Assembly: GCA_029212365.1 (NCBI GenBank)
Contig: JARGOC010000006.1
Location: forward strand, 1-64,000
Direction of reading: 5' to 3'
From: Roseovarius sp.
Lineage (GTDB): Bacteria; Pseudomonadota; Alphaproteobacteria; Rhodobacterales; Rhodobacteraceae
Length of the DNA: 64,000 nucleotides
Position numbers and translations under genes: made by a program
Notes under the pieces: model-generated
Seen by the model: the letters and a program-made list of their open reading frames with translations, nothing else
Told to the model about the DNA's origin: nothing
The model's database searches: none
Shown here: positions 1 through 7,858 of the stretch, one piece after another
Layout: the number at the start of each line of letters is the position of its first letter
Numbering within the stretch: position 1 is the first letter of the stretch

Positions 1-1114
1 CAGAGACTCCAAAACTCAAAACGCTCCGATTAACCACTTCATATGACGACGGACATCCGAGCGCGTCAGTTGGACTGTCCAAAGCCAGCTCGCGACCATC
101 ATCAAGGGGATCCCCGTCACGATGATCCCCGTGATGATCCAAGGCGAGAACGTCATCCAATTCTTGATCAGTTCGATCCGTTCCTCGAACAAGTTCCTGT
201 TGTGAAACAGAAAGTGTGCCGTATCGTTCTTCATTGTAGTCTGCGCGTCGTTCAACATGGTCTGCGAGGTCTGCACGAAGGCTGTCATGTGAGATGCCAT
301 CAAGTCTTCTTGTTCGGTCTGCATCTGCGTCAGTTTCATACTCAGCCGCGATTTCTGCGTGTCGGGTTGTAGACCAGTTTTCATGTGTGAGGACGCCTTC
401 GAGTTCAAACGGTTTCGAAAATTCAGGATCGCGGACACTGATGGATTTTGCGGCTTGGCGCGTGACCTCAAAGCCCGTGTCCTCAAAGAACCCGACCATC
501 GACGCGCGGTCGGTGATCAAGCCCGCGTCGATCTGGTCATAGAGCGCGGAAACGATGACCTGCCGCGCCTCGGCGCGGTCGGCGCTCTCGCGCACAAGTT
601 TGAAATCACGTGCAAGGTTAGGTTCCATCGGGTCGGCCCAACCGTGGGTCTTGTTCAACACATCGCGCAACGTGCTGAATGCCGCCTCATGCCCCGGCGG
701 TGCGATGTTCAACGCCCTGCCCGTCGCTAGTTCCAAGCGCGGCGTACAAAAGTGCAGCTCGACATTACCTTCGTGCACATGGCGTACCCAAAGGCAGTCG
801 TATTGATCCGCCTCAAGCCCTGCAAAGGACAGAGCCTCAAATAGCTCAATGGCCTCTTGCTGGGCGTCCTCTGAGGGCTGGTCGCGGTCTGCAAAGCTGA
901 TCACGCCTGCGGTGTATCTCCACTTATTCCCGCTGGCGTCGATCAAACCCCGCGTCCGGTCTGGATTGCCGTGCAGCACTTCGGGCAGCGGCTGGCCGTT
1001 GTCGTCGCGGATCAGGTCGCGGTTTTCGTCATAGGCCAAAACTTCGCGTGCGGTCAGGTAGTCAACGGGGGCCGCACCGCCGCCCGTGCCGGACGAAAAG
1101 AACGAGATGATCAT
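1..1114 (-). CDS. MobA-type relaxase, N-terminal part (cut by window edge)
   Basis: This frame is open from the ATG at 1114 to the left edge, about 371 codons with no stop, so the C-terminus lies outside the window. Relaxases nick one strand at oriT and lead it into the recipient cell. The N-terminus has the strand-helix start MIISFFSSGTGGG. At residues 112-121 it shows the metal-binding pattern HVHEGNVELH (H112, H114, H121), typical of mobilization relaxases. The start overlaps the mobC stop as ATGA, so the two are co-translated. A second, shorter gene (16-384) lies inside it in another frame. Family placement (MOBP/MobA-like) is inferred from the His pattern and the mobC neighbour. Confidence 0.8.
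   Translation of the reverse strand, partial: MIISFFSSGTGGGAAPVDYLTAREVLAYDENRDLIRDDNGQPLPEVLHGNPDRTRGLIDASGNKWRYTAGVISFADRDQPSEDAQQEAIELFEALSFAGLEADQYDCLWVRHVHEGNVELHFCTPRLELATGRALNIAPPGHEAAFSTLRDVLNKTHGWADPMEPNLARDFKLVRESADRAEARQVIVSALYDQIDAGLITDRASMVGFFEDTGFEVTRQAAKSISVRDPEFSKPFELEGVLTHENWSTTRHAEIAAEYETDADADRTRRLDGISHDSLRADLADHVERRADYNEERYGTLSVSQQELVRGTDRTDQELDDVLALDHHGDHRDGDPLDDGRELALDSPTDALGCPSSYEVVNRSVLSFGVS
16..384 (-). CDS. MobB-like small membrane protein nested inside the relaxase gene
   Basis: This is a 122-residue frame from the ATG at 384 (in-frame sequence extends to 486) lying wholly inside the relaxase gene in a different frame. The N-terminal two thirds are polar and Gln/Met-rich (KLTQMQTEQEDL and following), as in a coiled coil. 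The C-terminal third has one clear hydrophobic segment (WIITGIIVTGIPLMMVASWL), then a short basic tail. In ColE1-type mobilization operons the mbeB and mbeD genes are likewise nested inside mbeA, and MobB proteins are membrane-associated accessories of the relaxase. The nested position plus a membrane segment makes this a better candidate than a chance frame, but there is no strong ribosome site (only GAAGGCG upstream). Confidence 0.5.
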   Translation of the reverse strand: MKTGLQPDTQKSRLSMKLTQMQTEQEDLMASHMTAFVQTSQTMLNDAQTTMKNDTAHFLFHNRNLFEERIELIKNWMTFSPWIITGIIVTGIPLMMVASWLWTVQLTRSDVRRHMKWLIGAF

Positions 1115-1581
1115 TGTTGGCGCTCGCTCTGCTGGCCAATGATCTGCGCAAGCTGGCGCTCAATCGCGACGAGGCGCACGCTGACCTTGAGGGCATCGAT
1201 GTTGCTTGCGCGGCCAGATTCGACGGCCCCGTTGATCCAGCGCGACAATTGGTTCAGGTTGCCGCCGACGCGGGCAACGGCCAAGGTCAGCGATGGGTCA
1301 ACGCGCGGCACGGGTTTGCGCCGCCGCGCTTGGACAAGCCCCAAGGCCTCACGCATCAGCGTGGCATTGGGCAGTCCAGCGGCGTCCGCCTTGGCGATAA
1401 GCGCGGCCTTCTCCGCAACGGTGCATCGAAAGATCACAGTTTCGGAAAGGCCTTCTTTGACGCGCTCCTCGCACGTCTGGTTGGGGTTTGAAGGGGAGGC
1501 ACGCCGCCCCTCACAAGTCCCACCGATGTAATCGGTGGGTAACCTTGCTGTCTGCTCTGTAGTCGGATCGGTTGCGGTCAT
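1111..1581 (-). CDS. mobC: MobC-like relaxosome accessory protein
   Basis: A 156-residue protein. Residues around 45-85 resemble a ribbon-helix-helix DNA-binding region (SETVIFRCTVAEKAALIAKA). The C-terminal half carries VGGNLNQLSRWIN, the hallmark of the MobC/relaxosome family, whose members help melt or bend oriT for the relaxase. The start overlaps the stop of the HTH gene upstream (ATGA at 1578-1581) and the end overlaps the relaxase start (ATGA at 1111-1114), so the three form one translationally coupled operon read leftward. Confidence 0.8.
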   Translation of the reverse strand: MTATDPTTEQTARLPTDYIGGTCEGRRASPSNPNQTCEERVKEGLSETVIFRCTVAEKAALIAKADAAGLPNATLMREALGLVQARRRKPVPRVDPSLTLAVARVGGNLNQLSRWINGAVESGRASNIDALKVSVRLVAIERQLAQIIGQQSERQQ

Positions 1582-2386
1582 GCTTTGAGGCCCGCGGCTT
1601 GGATTTGCGCCTGTGTTACCAACTTTGCGGCGAGCAAGGCGGTGACCTGAGGGGCCGTGATGTGTTTACACATTGGGCTGCGATCACTGATCCAGCAGGC
1701 CAGCCGTGCATGGTGATCAGTCGCCAACGCCGCTGATTTCTCTCGGTCTTTGGCTTGCTTCTCGACATACGCCTGCCAGCGCCGCGACTGGAACCAGTTG
1801 TCCGAGAAGCAGACCTTGGAGCGGGTGAAACCTGCACTGTCGGTAGCGTAGGCTTGGACCGCCTGCCGCAAGTCCTCAGGCCTGATCCCTTCCTTCATGG
1901 CTTCTTCGATCTGGACAATGCAGGCCGGTCTGCCCCTCAACCGGTCGAGTGGATAGGCTGCTAAAATCTTCTGAGCATCTTCATCCGCCGCCGCCTCGCG
2001 CTTGCGCGTAGGTGGTTTATGGGTGGTTTTAGGATGGTTTGGGGGCCAGACTGGACGGGGGCCACTGTGGACCCCGTCTCAATCTTGGGCTCTGCAGTCG
2101 GTTCAAGCGCCTCAACCTTGGCCAGATCGATCCGGTAAACGACGGTGAAGCCGTTCTTGCAGGTCCGTGCGCCGGTCTCGACGAGGATGCCTTCCTTGAG
2201 GAACTCGCGGACGGTTCGCTTGACCGTGGTCTCTCCCAGTTCGGTATGCCGCTGAATTGTCCCCTTGGAACACCAGATGCCTGAGCCATCGTCGCTCACC
2301 TTGTCAGCCAGAAACATGATGATCTGCTTGCGCGTGGCGCTGCCGAACTTCCGTTCCGCGCATGTATTCGCAACCCGCCAGCTCAT
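1578..2386 (-). pseudogene. Replication/HTH protein of the mobile element, split by a frameshift
   Basis: The 5' part (2386-1961, 141 codons) encodes a winged-helix domain of the HTH_36 kind (TRKQIIMFLADKVSDDGSGI then TIQRHTELGETTVKRTVREF), as in plasmid replication-initiator-like proteins. It runs into a junk tail ASARRRRMKMLRRF. The natural continuation lies in another frame: PTRKREAAADEDAQKILA, then DRLRGRPACIVQIEEAMKEG and a C-terminal domain ending at 1578 just before mobC. Adding one base near 2005-2020 would join PPINH to PTRKREAAADED and restore a protein of about 268 residues. The break could be a real mutation, a sequencing error or, less likely, programmed slippage. The downstream overlap with mobC is intact. 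Confidence 0.65.
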
Positions 2387-2419
2387 TGGAAGGCCCCCAA
2401 GTGCGCAAAGACGTGCGAA

Positions 2420-2441
2420 TTTTGTACAGGTTTTGTACGAG
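2420..2441. repeat. Tandem 11-bp direct repeats (TTTTGTAC core) upstream of the HTH gene
   Basis: Two adjacent 11-base units, TTTTGTACAGG and TTTTGTACGAG, share their first eight bases. They lie about 35-55 bases upstream of the leftward HTH gene start. A further GTACA occurs at 2501-2505. They could be an autoregulatory operator or short iterons for the HTH protein; this is inferred from position only. Confidence 0.4.
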
Positions 2442-2541
2442 ATTTCCGCCGTTTCAGCAGAATTCGGCCCGAAAGCTCACGGGAGTTTCCGCAAGCTTCT
2501 GTACAAAGCCCTGTAAATAAGTCATATTTTTCAGGTGTTTT

Positions 2542-2618
2542 TGGTGACCCCGGCAGGATTCGAACCTGCAACCTGCCCCTTAGGAGGGGGCTGCTCTATC
2601 CAGTTGAGCCACGGGACC
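2542..2618 (-). tRNA. tRNA-Arg(CCU)
   Basis: Read on the minus strand this forms a full cloverleaf. The acceptor arm GGTCCCG pairs with CGGGGTC (two G-U pairs). The D arm is GGCTCAACTGGATAGAGC, the anticodon loop CTCCTAA gives anticodon CCU, and the T arm is GCAGGTTCGAATCCTGC. The 3' CCA is encoded at 2544-2542. It decodes AGG. Its 3' end points at the mobilization genes to its left, and tRNA 3' ends are the usual integration site for such elements. No integrase is visible in the window. Confidence 0.96.
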
Positions 2619-2813
2619 ACTGCGGCGATTCTTAGCGTCCCAGCATGGCCTTGTCAGCCAGAAAGCTATCGGGCCGGGTGCAGAATGTATGTTTCTCGCC
2701 ATCTGCACTGGCATCAATGCAAAGACGTGGCACAAGAACCTGTGCTCTTATCGGGATAGAGCAACCAGCTGCGTGTCTCACGACGTGATTGCACCCCATT
2801 GCGCGCGGTTGAC

Positions 2814-2827
2814 TGATTGCGTTAACA
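2814..2827. promoter_or_regulatory. Candidate LacI/GntR-type operator upstream of the regulator at 2859
   Basis: TGATTGCGTTAACA is close to the imperfect palindrome bound by GntR-like LacI-family repressors (around a central CG, with TTA/TAA-type arms). It overlaps a TTGACT -35-like box at 2809-2814 and lies 32 bases before the start codon, where it could allow autorepression. Inferred from pattern only. Confidence 0.35.
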
Positions 2828-2858
2828 TCCTTCGTGACACTTCAAAGGATACCTCGCC

Positions 2859-3881
2859 GTGACACGCCCAACACACCGCCCTTTAACTTTGCGTGATGTC
2901 TCGGAGGCGTCGGGCGTCTCTGAGATGACAGTCAGCCGTGTCCTGCGCAATCGCGGTGATGTCTCGGATGCTACGCGCAAGCGTGTGCTGGAGACCGCCA
3001 AGAAGCTGGGTTATGTGCCCAACAAAATCGCAGGTGCTTTGGCATCCAACCGGGTTAATCTGGTGGCGGTGATTATTCCGTCGATGTCCAACATGGTGTT
3101 CCCCGAGGTGATGACCGGCATCACCCAAGTGCTGGAAGAAACCGAGCTGCAACCGGTGATCGGCATCACAGGATACCTGCCCGAAAAAGAAGAGAAGGTG
3201 CTGTACGAGATGCTGTCGTGGCGCCCATCTGGTGTGATCATTGCGGGCATTGAGCATACTGATGCGTCACGTGCGATGTTGCGTGCCTCGGGCATCCCGG
3301 TGGTTGAGATCATGGATGTGGATGGCACCCCGGTGGACAGCGTCGTGGGCATTTCGCACCGCCGCGCCGGGCAAAAGATGGCCGAAGCGATCCTGAAAGG
3401 CGGCTATAAGAAGATCGGATTTCTGGGCACCAAGATGGCGCTGGATCACCGCGCGCGTAAACGCTTTGAGGGCTTCACGGAAACACTGGCCAAGAATGGC
3501 GTCGAGATCGCCGACCGCGAGTTTTACACCGGCGGCTCGGCTTTGGCCAAGGGTCGTGAGATGACGCAGGTGTTGTTGGAACGTGAGCCCGAAATTGACT
3601 TCATTTATTATTCCAACGATCTGATCGGTGCGGGTGGATTGCTCTATGTGATGGAGCAGGGCATGGCCATTCCACAAGACATCGGACTATCGGGGTTCAA
3701 CGGGGTGAGCCTGTTGAAAGGCCTGCCAAAACAGCTGACCACCATGGACGCCTGCCGGTTAGAGATTGGGCGCAAAGCGGCCGAGATCATCGCTGCCAGC
3801 GCGGATGGTGCGGCCTCTGGCCCCGAGCGCGTGGTTCTGGAACCAATGATCAGCTACGGCGACACACTGCGACGGCCTTGA
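2859..3881 (+). CDS. LacI-family (GntR-like) transcriptional repressor
   Basis: A 340-residue regulator starting at a GTG with an AAAGGA ribosome site nine bases upstream. Residues 11-60 are the LacI helix-turn-helix and hinge (LRDVSEASGVSEMTVSRVLR; GYVPNKIAGALASNR). The rest is a periplasmic-binding-protein-like ligand domain beginning NLVAVIIPSMSNMVFPEVM. The sequence style is that of the gluconate repressor GntR branch, so a sugar acid is a plausible effector. No sugar-acid genes flank it here, so its targets lie elsewhere. It is a single-gene unit, convergent with the HdeD-like gene. Confidence 0.88.
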   Translation: MTRPTHRPLTLRDVSEASGVSEMTVSRVLRNRGDVSDATRKRVLETAKKLGYVPNKIAGALASNRVNLVAVIIPSMSNMVFPEVMTGITQVLEETELQPVIGITGYLPEKEEKVLYEMLSWRPSGVIIAGIEHTDASRAMLRASGIPVVEIMDVDGTPVDSVVGISHRRAGQKMAEAILKGGYKKIGFLGTKMALDHRARKRFEGFTETLAKNGVEIADREFYTGGSALAKGREMTQVLLEREPEIDFIYYSNDLIGAGGLLYVMEQGMAIPQDIGLSGFNGVSLLKGLPKQLTTMDACRLEIGRKAAEIIAASADGAASGPERVVLEPMISYGDTLRRP

Positions 3882-3997
3882 TGCTTTTCGAATTGGTTCC
3901 TTGAACTGTTTTGGCCCCCTTGCGGGATCATGCCACGTCTCCCTCGCCGGGCCGTGCATTTCTTCGAATTTCGCCTTCCAGAGGTAAAGAATTTGTA

Positions 3998-4564
3998 TCA
4001 GTGATACTGACTGTCGGATCGCGTCGACATAGCGATCAAAACCATGGATATGCCGGTGCTGACGAAGTCGATGCCGAACAGAATCCCAAGGAGTACCGCT
4101 GACGCTTCCGGTAGAGCCACAAGAACAAAGCCCCCCAATGCGATGCTGATGATGCCTGACGCGAGCATCCATCCCCAGCCTGACGCCGGGCGCACCCAGA
4201 ACGCGAAGGAGGATTGTGCAGCACCTGTCAGCAGGAAAACGCACCCCACCAGCACCGTCAACGCGATAAGACCTTGCGCTGGAAACACGAGCAAAAGGCC
4301 CCCTGCCACCAAGGGGACAAGGCCACCGATCAACTGCCAGCCGAACAGGCCAGTTCCGCGAAACGAGAATGCCGCGGCAACGGCAATGACACCACTGATG
4401 AACAAGAGCCAACCGATCAGGATGCCGATAATCAGCGAACTGAGGACCGGCATCAAAAGCGCAGCGACTCCAAGGATAATCATCACAATGCCGGTCCAGA
4501 GCCATATTTTTCTCATGCGGGCCATGACAGGTTCGGATTGAATGTTTTGGTGAGGTGATGCCAT
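3998..4564 (-). CDS. HdeD-family (DUF308) inner-membrane protein
   Basis: A 188-residue, very hydrophobic protein with about six membrane segments arranged as three hairpin pairs, starting WLWTGIVMIILGVAALLMP, each followed by a Gly-rich second helix. This is the HdeD/DUF308 pattern; E. coli HdeD supports acid resistance at high cell density. It is the last gene of a leftward stress-gene group. An AAGGAGG ribosome site lies 11 bases before the ATG. A role in acid or membrane stress is inferred from family and neighbours. Confidence 0.8.
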   Translation of the reverse strand: MASPHQNIQSEPVMARMRKIWLWTGIVMIILGVAALLMPVLSSLIIGILIGWLLFISGVIAVAAAFSFRGTGLFGWQLIGGLVPLVAGGLLLVFPAQGLIALTVLVGCVFLLTGAAQSSFAFWVRPASGWGWMLASGIISIALGGFVLVALPEASAVLLGILFGIDFVSTGISMVLIAMSTRSDSQYH

Positions 4565-4621
4565 TTTGATCTTGGCCTCCTTGGAAAAGCAGCGCGCTCG
4601 GCGCCGGTGTCTATTTGTTTT

Positions 4622-5104
4622 TCAGGCCGTCTCTGGCTGGCCGATTTGCATGGCGATAAAGGCCGGCTCGCCCATTCGCTGCAAGAGTGACACTTGCAGG
4701 TCTAGCCAGGCCATATGGCCTTCTTCGTCCATTGCAGTGCGCTCAAAAAGAGCACGCGTTCCGATGTCATTGGCCTCGTCCGCATCCTGCGCAGCCTGAG
4801 TATAAAAACGGATGGCATCTTTTTCGTCGGCAAGGTCAGCCTCAAACATATCCTGCAAGGACTGCGCTTGGGCCGGGACTTTTGCGGGTTTCATTTCCGG
4901 GACACCGCCAAGGAAAATCATGCGGCGCGCATATTCTTCGGCATGTCCAAGCTCTTCGAGCATCTCGGCCCGCATCTTCTCGGCCAGTTTGTTCAGGCCC
5001 CAATCCTCGGTTGTCAGGATATGAAGGAGATATTGGTTCACCGCTGCCAGTTCCATCGACAGGGCTGTTTGCAGGTTTTCCAACGTCCTGTTCTTGTCGC
5101 TCAT
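4622..5104 (-). CDS. Bacterioferritin-type iron storage protein lacking the heme Met
   Basis: A 160-residue four-helix-bundle ferritin. All six di-iron ferroxidase residues are at bacterioferritin numbering: E18, E51, H54, E94, E127 and H130 (seen in AEMLEELGHAEEY and MDEEGHMAWL). The residue that ligates heme in classic bacterioferritins, Met52, is Leu52 here, so this subunit is predicted not to bind heme between subunits. It may form heme-free shells or mix with a Met52 subunit encoded elsewhere. It lies in a leftward cluster of stress genes and has AAAGGA upstream of the ATG. Confidence 0.87.
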   Translation of the reverse strand: MSDKNRTLENLQTALSMELAAVNQYLLHILTTEDWGLNKLAEKMRAEMLEELGHAEEYARRMIFLGGVPEMKPAKVPAQAQSLQDMFEADLADEKDAIRFYTQAAQDADEANDIGTRALFERTAMDEEGHMAWLDLQVSLLQRMGEPAFIAMQIGQPETA

Positions 5105-5148
5105 GTCTGTGTCCTTTTCAGTTTGATGGGTTTACGAATGGCGATTTG

Positions 5149-5724
5149 CTATTCGCTCCAGCCGTGCACATGGACATCCCGGCCAGAGTGGCCTTTCAAA
5201 ATTTTGACGGCCAGCGTTTCGTGCTCTTTGTCGATTGCTCTGATCCAAAGGAGGATGCCGCCATTGCGGATTTGGTCGGCATAGTAATCCTTGTGATGCT
5301 GGCCTACCCGCCGCGCCAGAAGCGCGCCGATGACTGCGGAGGGGCCGCCCCCTATCGCTATCGCTGCAATTGAGGCGGCCAGCGTCGAAAGTGGTGTGAG
5401 CATTGCAGCCATTGCGATGTAAGACCCAAGGAAAAAGAAGCCACCAGCAATTGCACCTTGCAACTCTCCGATCGCCTCCTCGGATACGAAGGCGGCTCGT
5501 GGTGCATTTGGATTATCTTCCAAGTCCTCGGCGCGCCAATAGGCCGAACCTAGTTTTTCCGTCATCGCGTCTTTACTTCCAAGCATGCTGATGTCGGCGC
5601 GGCTGAACCCGGACATGCGTAGATCATATACCGCCTGCTGCAGTGTCTCGAAACTGTCGAAAACACCGACGGCTTCGGGGACGTTGATATATGTGGTCGG
5701 GTGGGCATTTTGTTTGTCAGTCAT
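5149..5724 (-). CDS. General stress protein 17M/YflT-like domain with glycine-rich membrane hairpin
   Basis: A 191-residue protein. Residues 15-50 (AVGVFDSFETLQQAVYDLRM, then SGFSRADISMLG) match the YflT/general-stress-protein-17M fold. Residues about 85-140 form a Gly/Ala-rich hydrophobic hairpin of the kind seen in glycine-zipper stress proteins (AIAGGFFFLGSYIAMAAM; IGGGPSAVIGALLARRVG). The tail RNGGILLWIRAIDKEHETLA again matches YflT-like ends. GGAGG precedes the ATG. Function is unknown beyond association with stress genes. Confidence 0.72.
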   Translation of the reverse strand: MTDKQNAHPTTYINVPEAVGVFDSFETLQQAVYDLRMSGFSRADISMLGSKDAMTEKLGSAYWRAEDLEDNPNAPRAAFVSEEAIGELQGAIAGGFFFLGSYIAMAAMLTPLSTLAASIAAIAIGGGPSAVIGALLARRVGQHHKDYYADQIRNGGILLWIRAIDKEHETLAVKILKGHSGRDVHVHGWSE

Positions 5725-5822
5725 GTCCAGCCTCCTGCAATTTCATCGCTGTCTAGTTGGTCGCGGTGCGATGTGATTGACGTTCATCAATCGTCGAACG
5801 CTGATCGGAGGCACGTGCGATG

Positions 5823-6167
5823 CTACCGATCCGGCCCTGATTGCCAGATAGGCAGTGTCGCTTCCTTGTCGAGCTGTGCCAGACGTCGCTTGAGGTCTGC
5901 GTTTTCTTCGACCAGCACCAGAACGACGGCGACACCGGCAAGGTTGAGCGACAAGTCCTTCTGAAGTCGCCGGACACGGCGCACCACGGAAATGCTTGCA
6001 CCATGGAACCGCCACTGAGAGGGGTCGGGCCCATTCGGTCCAAGAATGCCCTCGTCAACAAGCCGGACCACCCAATCCGCAGAGCACCCCCCGGCCCGAC
6101 ACAGCTCTTTCAACGTGACCGATGTTACCACTTCACCTGTCGGCACCAATTCATTGTCTGAAGCCAT
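5823..6167 (-). CDS. cbpM: CbpM-like chaperone modulator (MerR-like fold)
   Basis: A 114-residue protein starting two bases after the cbpA stop, with its ribosome site (GGAGGGG) inside the end of cbpA. It has the CbpM layout: an N-terminal winged-helix/MerR-like part (VTLKELCRAGGCSADWVVRL), the conserved FHGASISVVRRVRRLQKDLS, then a helix with LVEENADLKRRLAQL. CbpM binds the J-domain of CbpA and restrains it. Pairing with cbpA is the main support. Confidence 0.82.
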   Translation of the reverse strand: MASDNELVPTGEVVTSVTLKELCRAGGCSADWVVRLVDEGILGPNGPDPSQWRFHGASISVVRRVRRLQKDLSLNLAGVAVVLVLVEENADLKRRLAQLDKEATLPIWQSGPDR

Positions 6168-6169
6168 TC

Positions 6170-7129
6170 TTAACCCCTCCGTCCTGCGCGAGGATCATAA
6201 TCCATCTCGCGTGCCATCTGTTCGTAAAGCTCTCGCCCTTTCGCGGTTTCGGTCGGCGGTATGACGATCTTAACCACCGCAACCAGATTGCCCGGTGGAT
6301 TTCCCGGAATGCCGCGCCCCTTGAGGCGCATCTTCCGGCCAGATTGTGAATGCTTGGGCACGGTCAGTTGCACGGTTCCGCCGGGCGTTGCGTAGTCAAC
6401 CCGTGCACCAAGGGCCGCCTCCCATGGGGTCACGGGCAGATCCATGATAACGTCCTTGCCTTCAAGGCGGATTCCCGGCGCTGGTTTGATCGCCACTTCG
6501 AGATAGAGATCCCCCGCAGCCCCTTTACCGACACCCTGAGAGCCCTGCCCAGCCAATCGGATGTGCTGCCCATCAGACACGCCCTTGGGGATGGATACCC
6601 GGATGGTGCGTTCCTTTAGGACAACATGACCGGACGCATCAAGTTCTGGTTTTCTCAATCCGACATCCATTGACCCACCATTGTAAGCCGCATCCAGGTC
6701 AATTGTGATTTTTGCATGGTGATCCTGACCCGAAGCATGAAACTGTCCTGAGCCACGCAAATCAGGCCGAGCCTGTCCACGCCGGGCAAACAGTTCATCA
6801 AAGAACGCGCCGAATTGCTCAGGGTCGGCTTCGGTATATCCGCCCCCGGAAAACTCGAATCCTTCGTCCCAATCCGGCGGTGGCCGAAACGCCTGGCCTT
6901 CTTTCCAATCAGCGCCGAGGCGATCATAGGCCGCCCGCTTTTCGGGGTCTTGCAACACTTCGTAGGCTTCGCTGACGTCTTTGAACATCTGCTCTGCCGC
7001 AGCAGCGTCAGGGCCGGTGTTTACGTCCGGATGATACTTGCGTGCGAGTTTGCGATAGGCGCGCTTGATCTCATCCTGTGATGCGCTGCGTTTAACTCCG
7101 AGTGTCTTGTAGTAATTCTTAAATTCCAT
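6170..7129 (-). CDS. cbpA: CbpA-type DnaJ co-chaperone
   Basis: 319 residues from the ATG at 7129, which has an AAGGGAT ribosome site; an upstream in-frame extension is not J-domain-like and is rejected. Residues 3-70 are a J-domain ([20 protein letters not shown], with the HPD motif in KYHPDVNTG). A Gly/Phe-rich linker follows, then two substrate-binding beta domains ([36 protein letters not shown]). There is no zinc-finger domain, which separates CbpA from DnaJ. It stimulates DnaK and is followed by its modulator cbpM. Confidence 0.92.
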   Translation of the reverse strand: MEFKNYYKTLGVKRSASQDEIKRAYRKLARKYHPDVNTGPDAAAAEQMFKDVSEAYEVLQDPEKRAAYDRLGADWKEGQAFRPPPDWDEGFEFSGGGYTEADPEQFGAFFDELFARRGQARPDLRGSGQFHASGQDHHAKITIDLDAAYNGGSMDVGLRKPELDASGHVVLKERTIRVSIPKGVSDGQHIRLAGQGSQGVGKGAAGDLYLEVAIKPAPGIRLEGKDVIMDLPVTPWEAALGARVDYATPGGTVQLTVPKHSQSGRKMRLKGRGIPGNPPGNLVAVVKIVIPPTETAKGRELYEQMAREMDYDPRAGRRG

Positions 7130-7179
7130 GGTCGACGATATCCCTTGGGTTTTAATGCGGCTCGATGTCCGGCACCCGG

Positions 7180-7410
7180 TCAGCCCATGCAAAGCCCAAG
7201 TGCATCCAGCCACCCTCGATCAGATTTCTCAGCGTCACTGACATGGTGCCCATGCGCCCCTGCATCGGCCAGTATGTCGCGATGTTGCAGGTCAGACCCC
7301 GTCTGCGCATGATCGTCTGACATCAGACCTTTGTCCTTCAGGCGGGTTTCATCCTTACGCATCTGCTGCTTCAGCACTTCGAGTCTGGTTTTGAGGCCTT
7401 GCGTGGACAT
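7180..7410 (-). CDS. Small hypothetical protein with N-terminal coiled coil
   Basis: 76 residues. The support is a strong AAGGAG site eight bases before the ATG and a plausible charged helix ([20 protein letters not shown]), then a polar His/Asp-rich tail. It is the first gene of the leftward stress group and may share a promoter with cbpA. The 3' half is uncertain: a second frame (7310-7152, 52 codons, containing [20 protein letters not shown]) also looks protein-like, so a frameshift or overlapping pair is possible. I do not recognise a family. Confidence 0.5.
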   Translation of the reverse strand: MSTQGLKTRLEVLKQQMRKDETRLKDKGLMSDDHAQTGSDLQHRDILADAGAHGHHVSDAEKSDRGWLDALGLCMG

Positions 7411-7858
7411 CCTAGCATCTCCTTATGTACTGGATGCCACGTTGCTCCGCTGCCGGATTGACAAAACGCAATTCACGGACAGGCCCAGACGGTCAAAGCG
7501 AAGCGGCGGCGCACGAGAACCATCTTATGAGGCGAAATGCGCAAGGGGATACGCTCGCCTGAATGCATCTCTCACAGAGGTTTGCAGATAGTTTTGCCTC
7601 TCAAAAGAGCGGGGTACTGAACTCCACCTCGTCCACTTCTGAGCGATCCAACATGGGCATCAATGAGATAACCCACGCCAGTTGACTATGAAATCCAACA
7701 CAGGAAATAGGCGAGGTAAATGTCGAGGAAACGAGGGGCATCTCATTTCACAGAGTCCTTGGTGTTAAATCTCTGGTGTTAGGCCATCATGTTGTCCATT
7801 GTCGTTCCCTGCAAGAAACGCCAGCGGCGCGAGGGTTGGCCCATAAAACAAGCTGACG
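7411..7858. other. 448-bp intergenic stretch without a recognisable gene
   Basis: This lies between the start of the leftward stress group and the 3' end of alkB. I see no reading frame with a family match, no clear hairpin and no repeat. It must hold the promoter of the small gene at 7410, but I could not place convincing -35/-10 or heat-shock sigma boxes. Confidence 0.5.
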
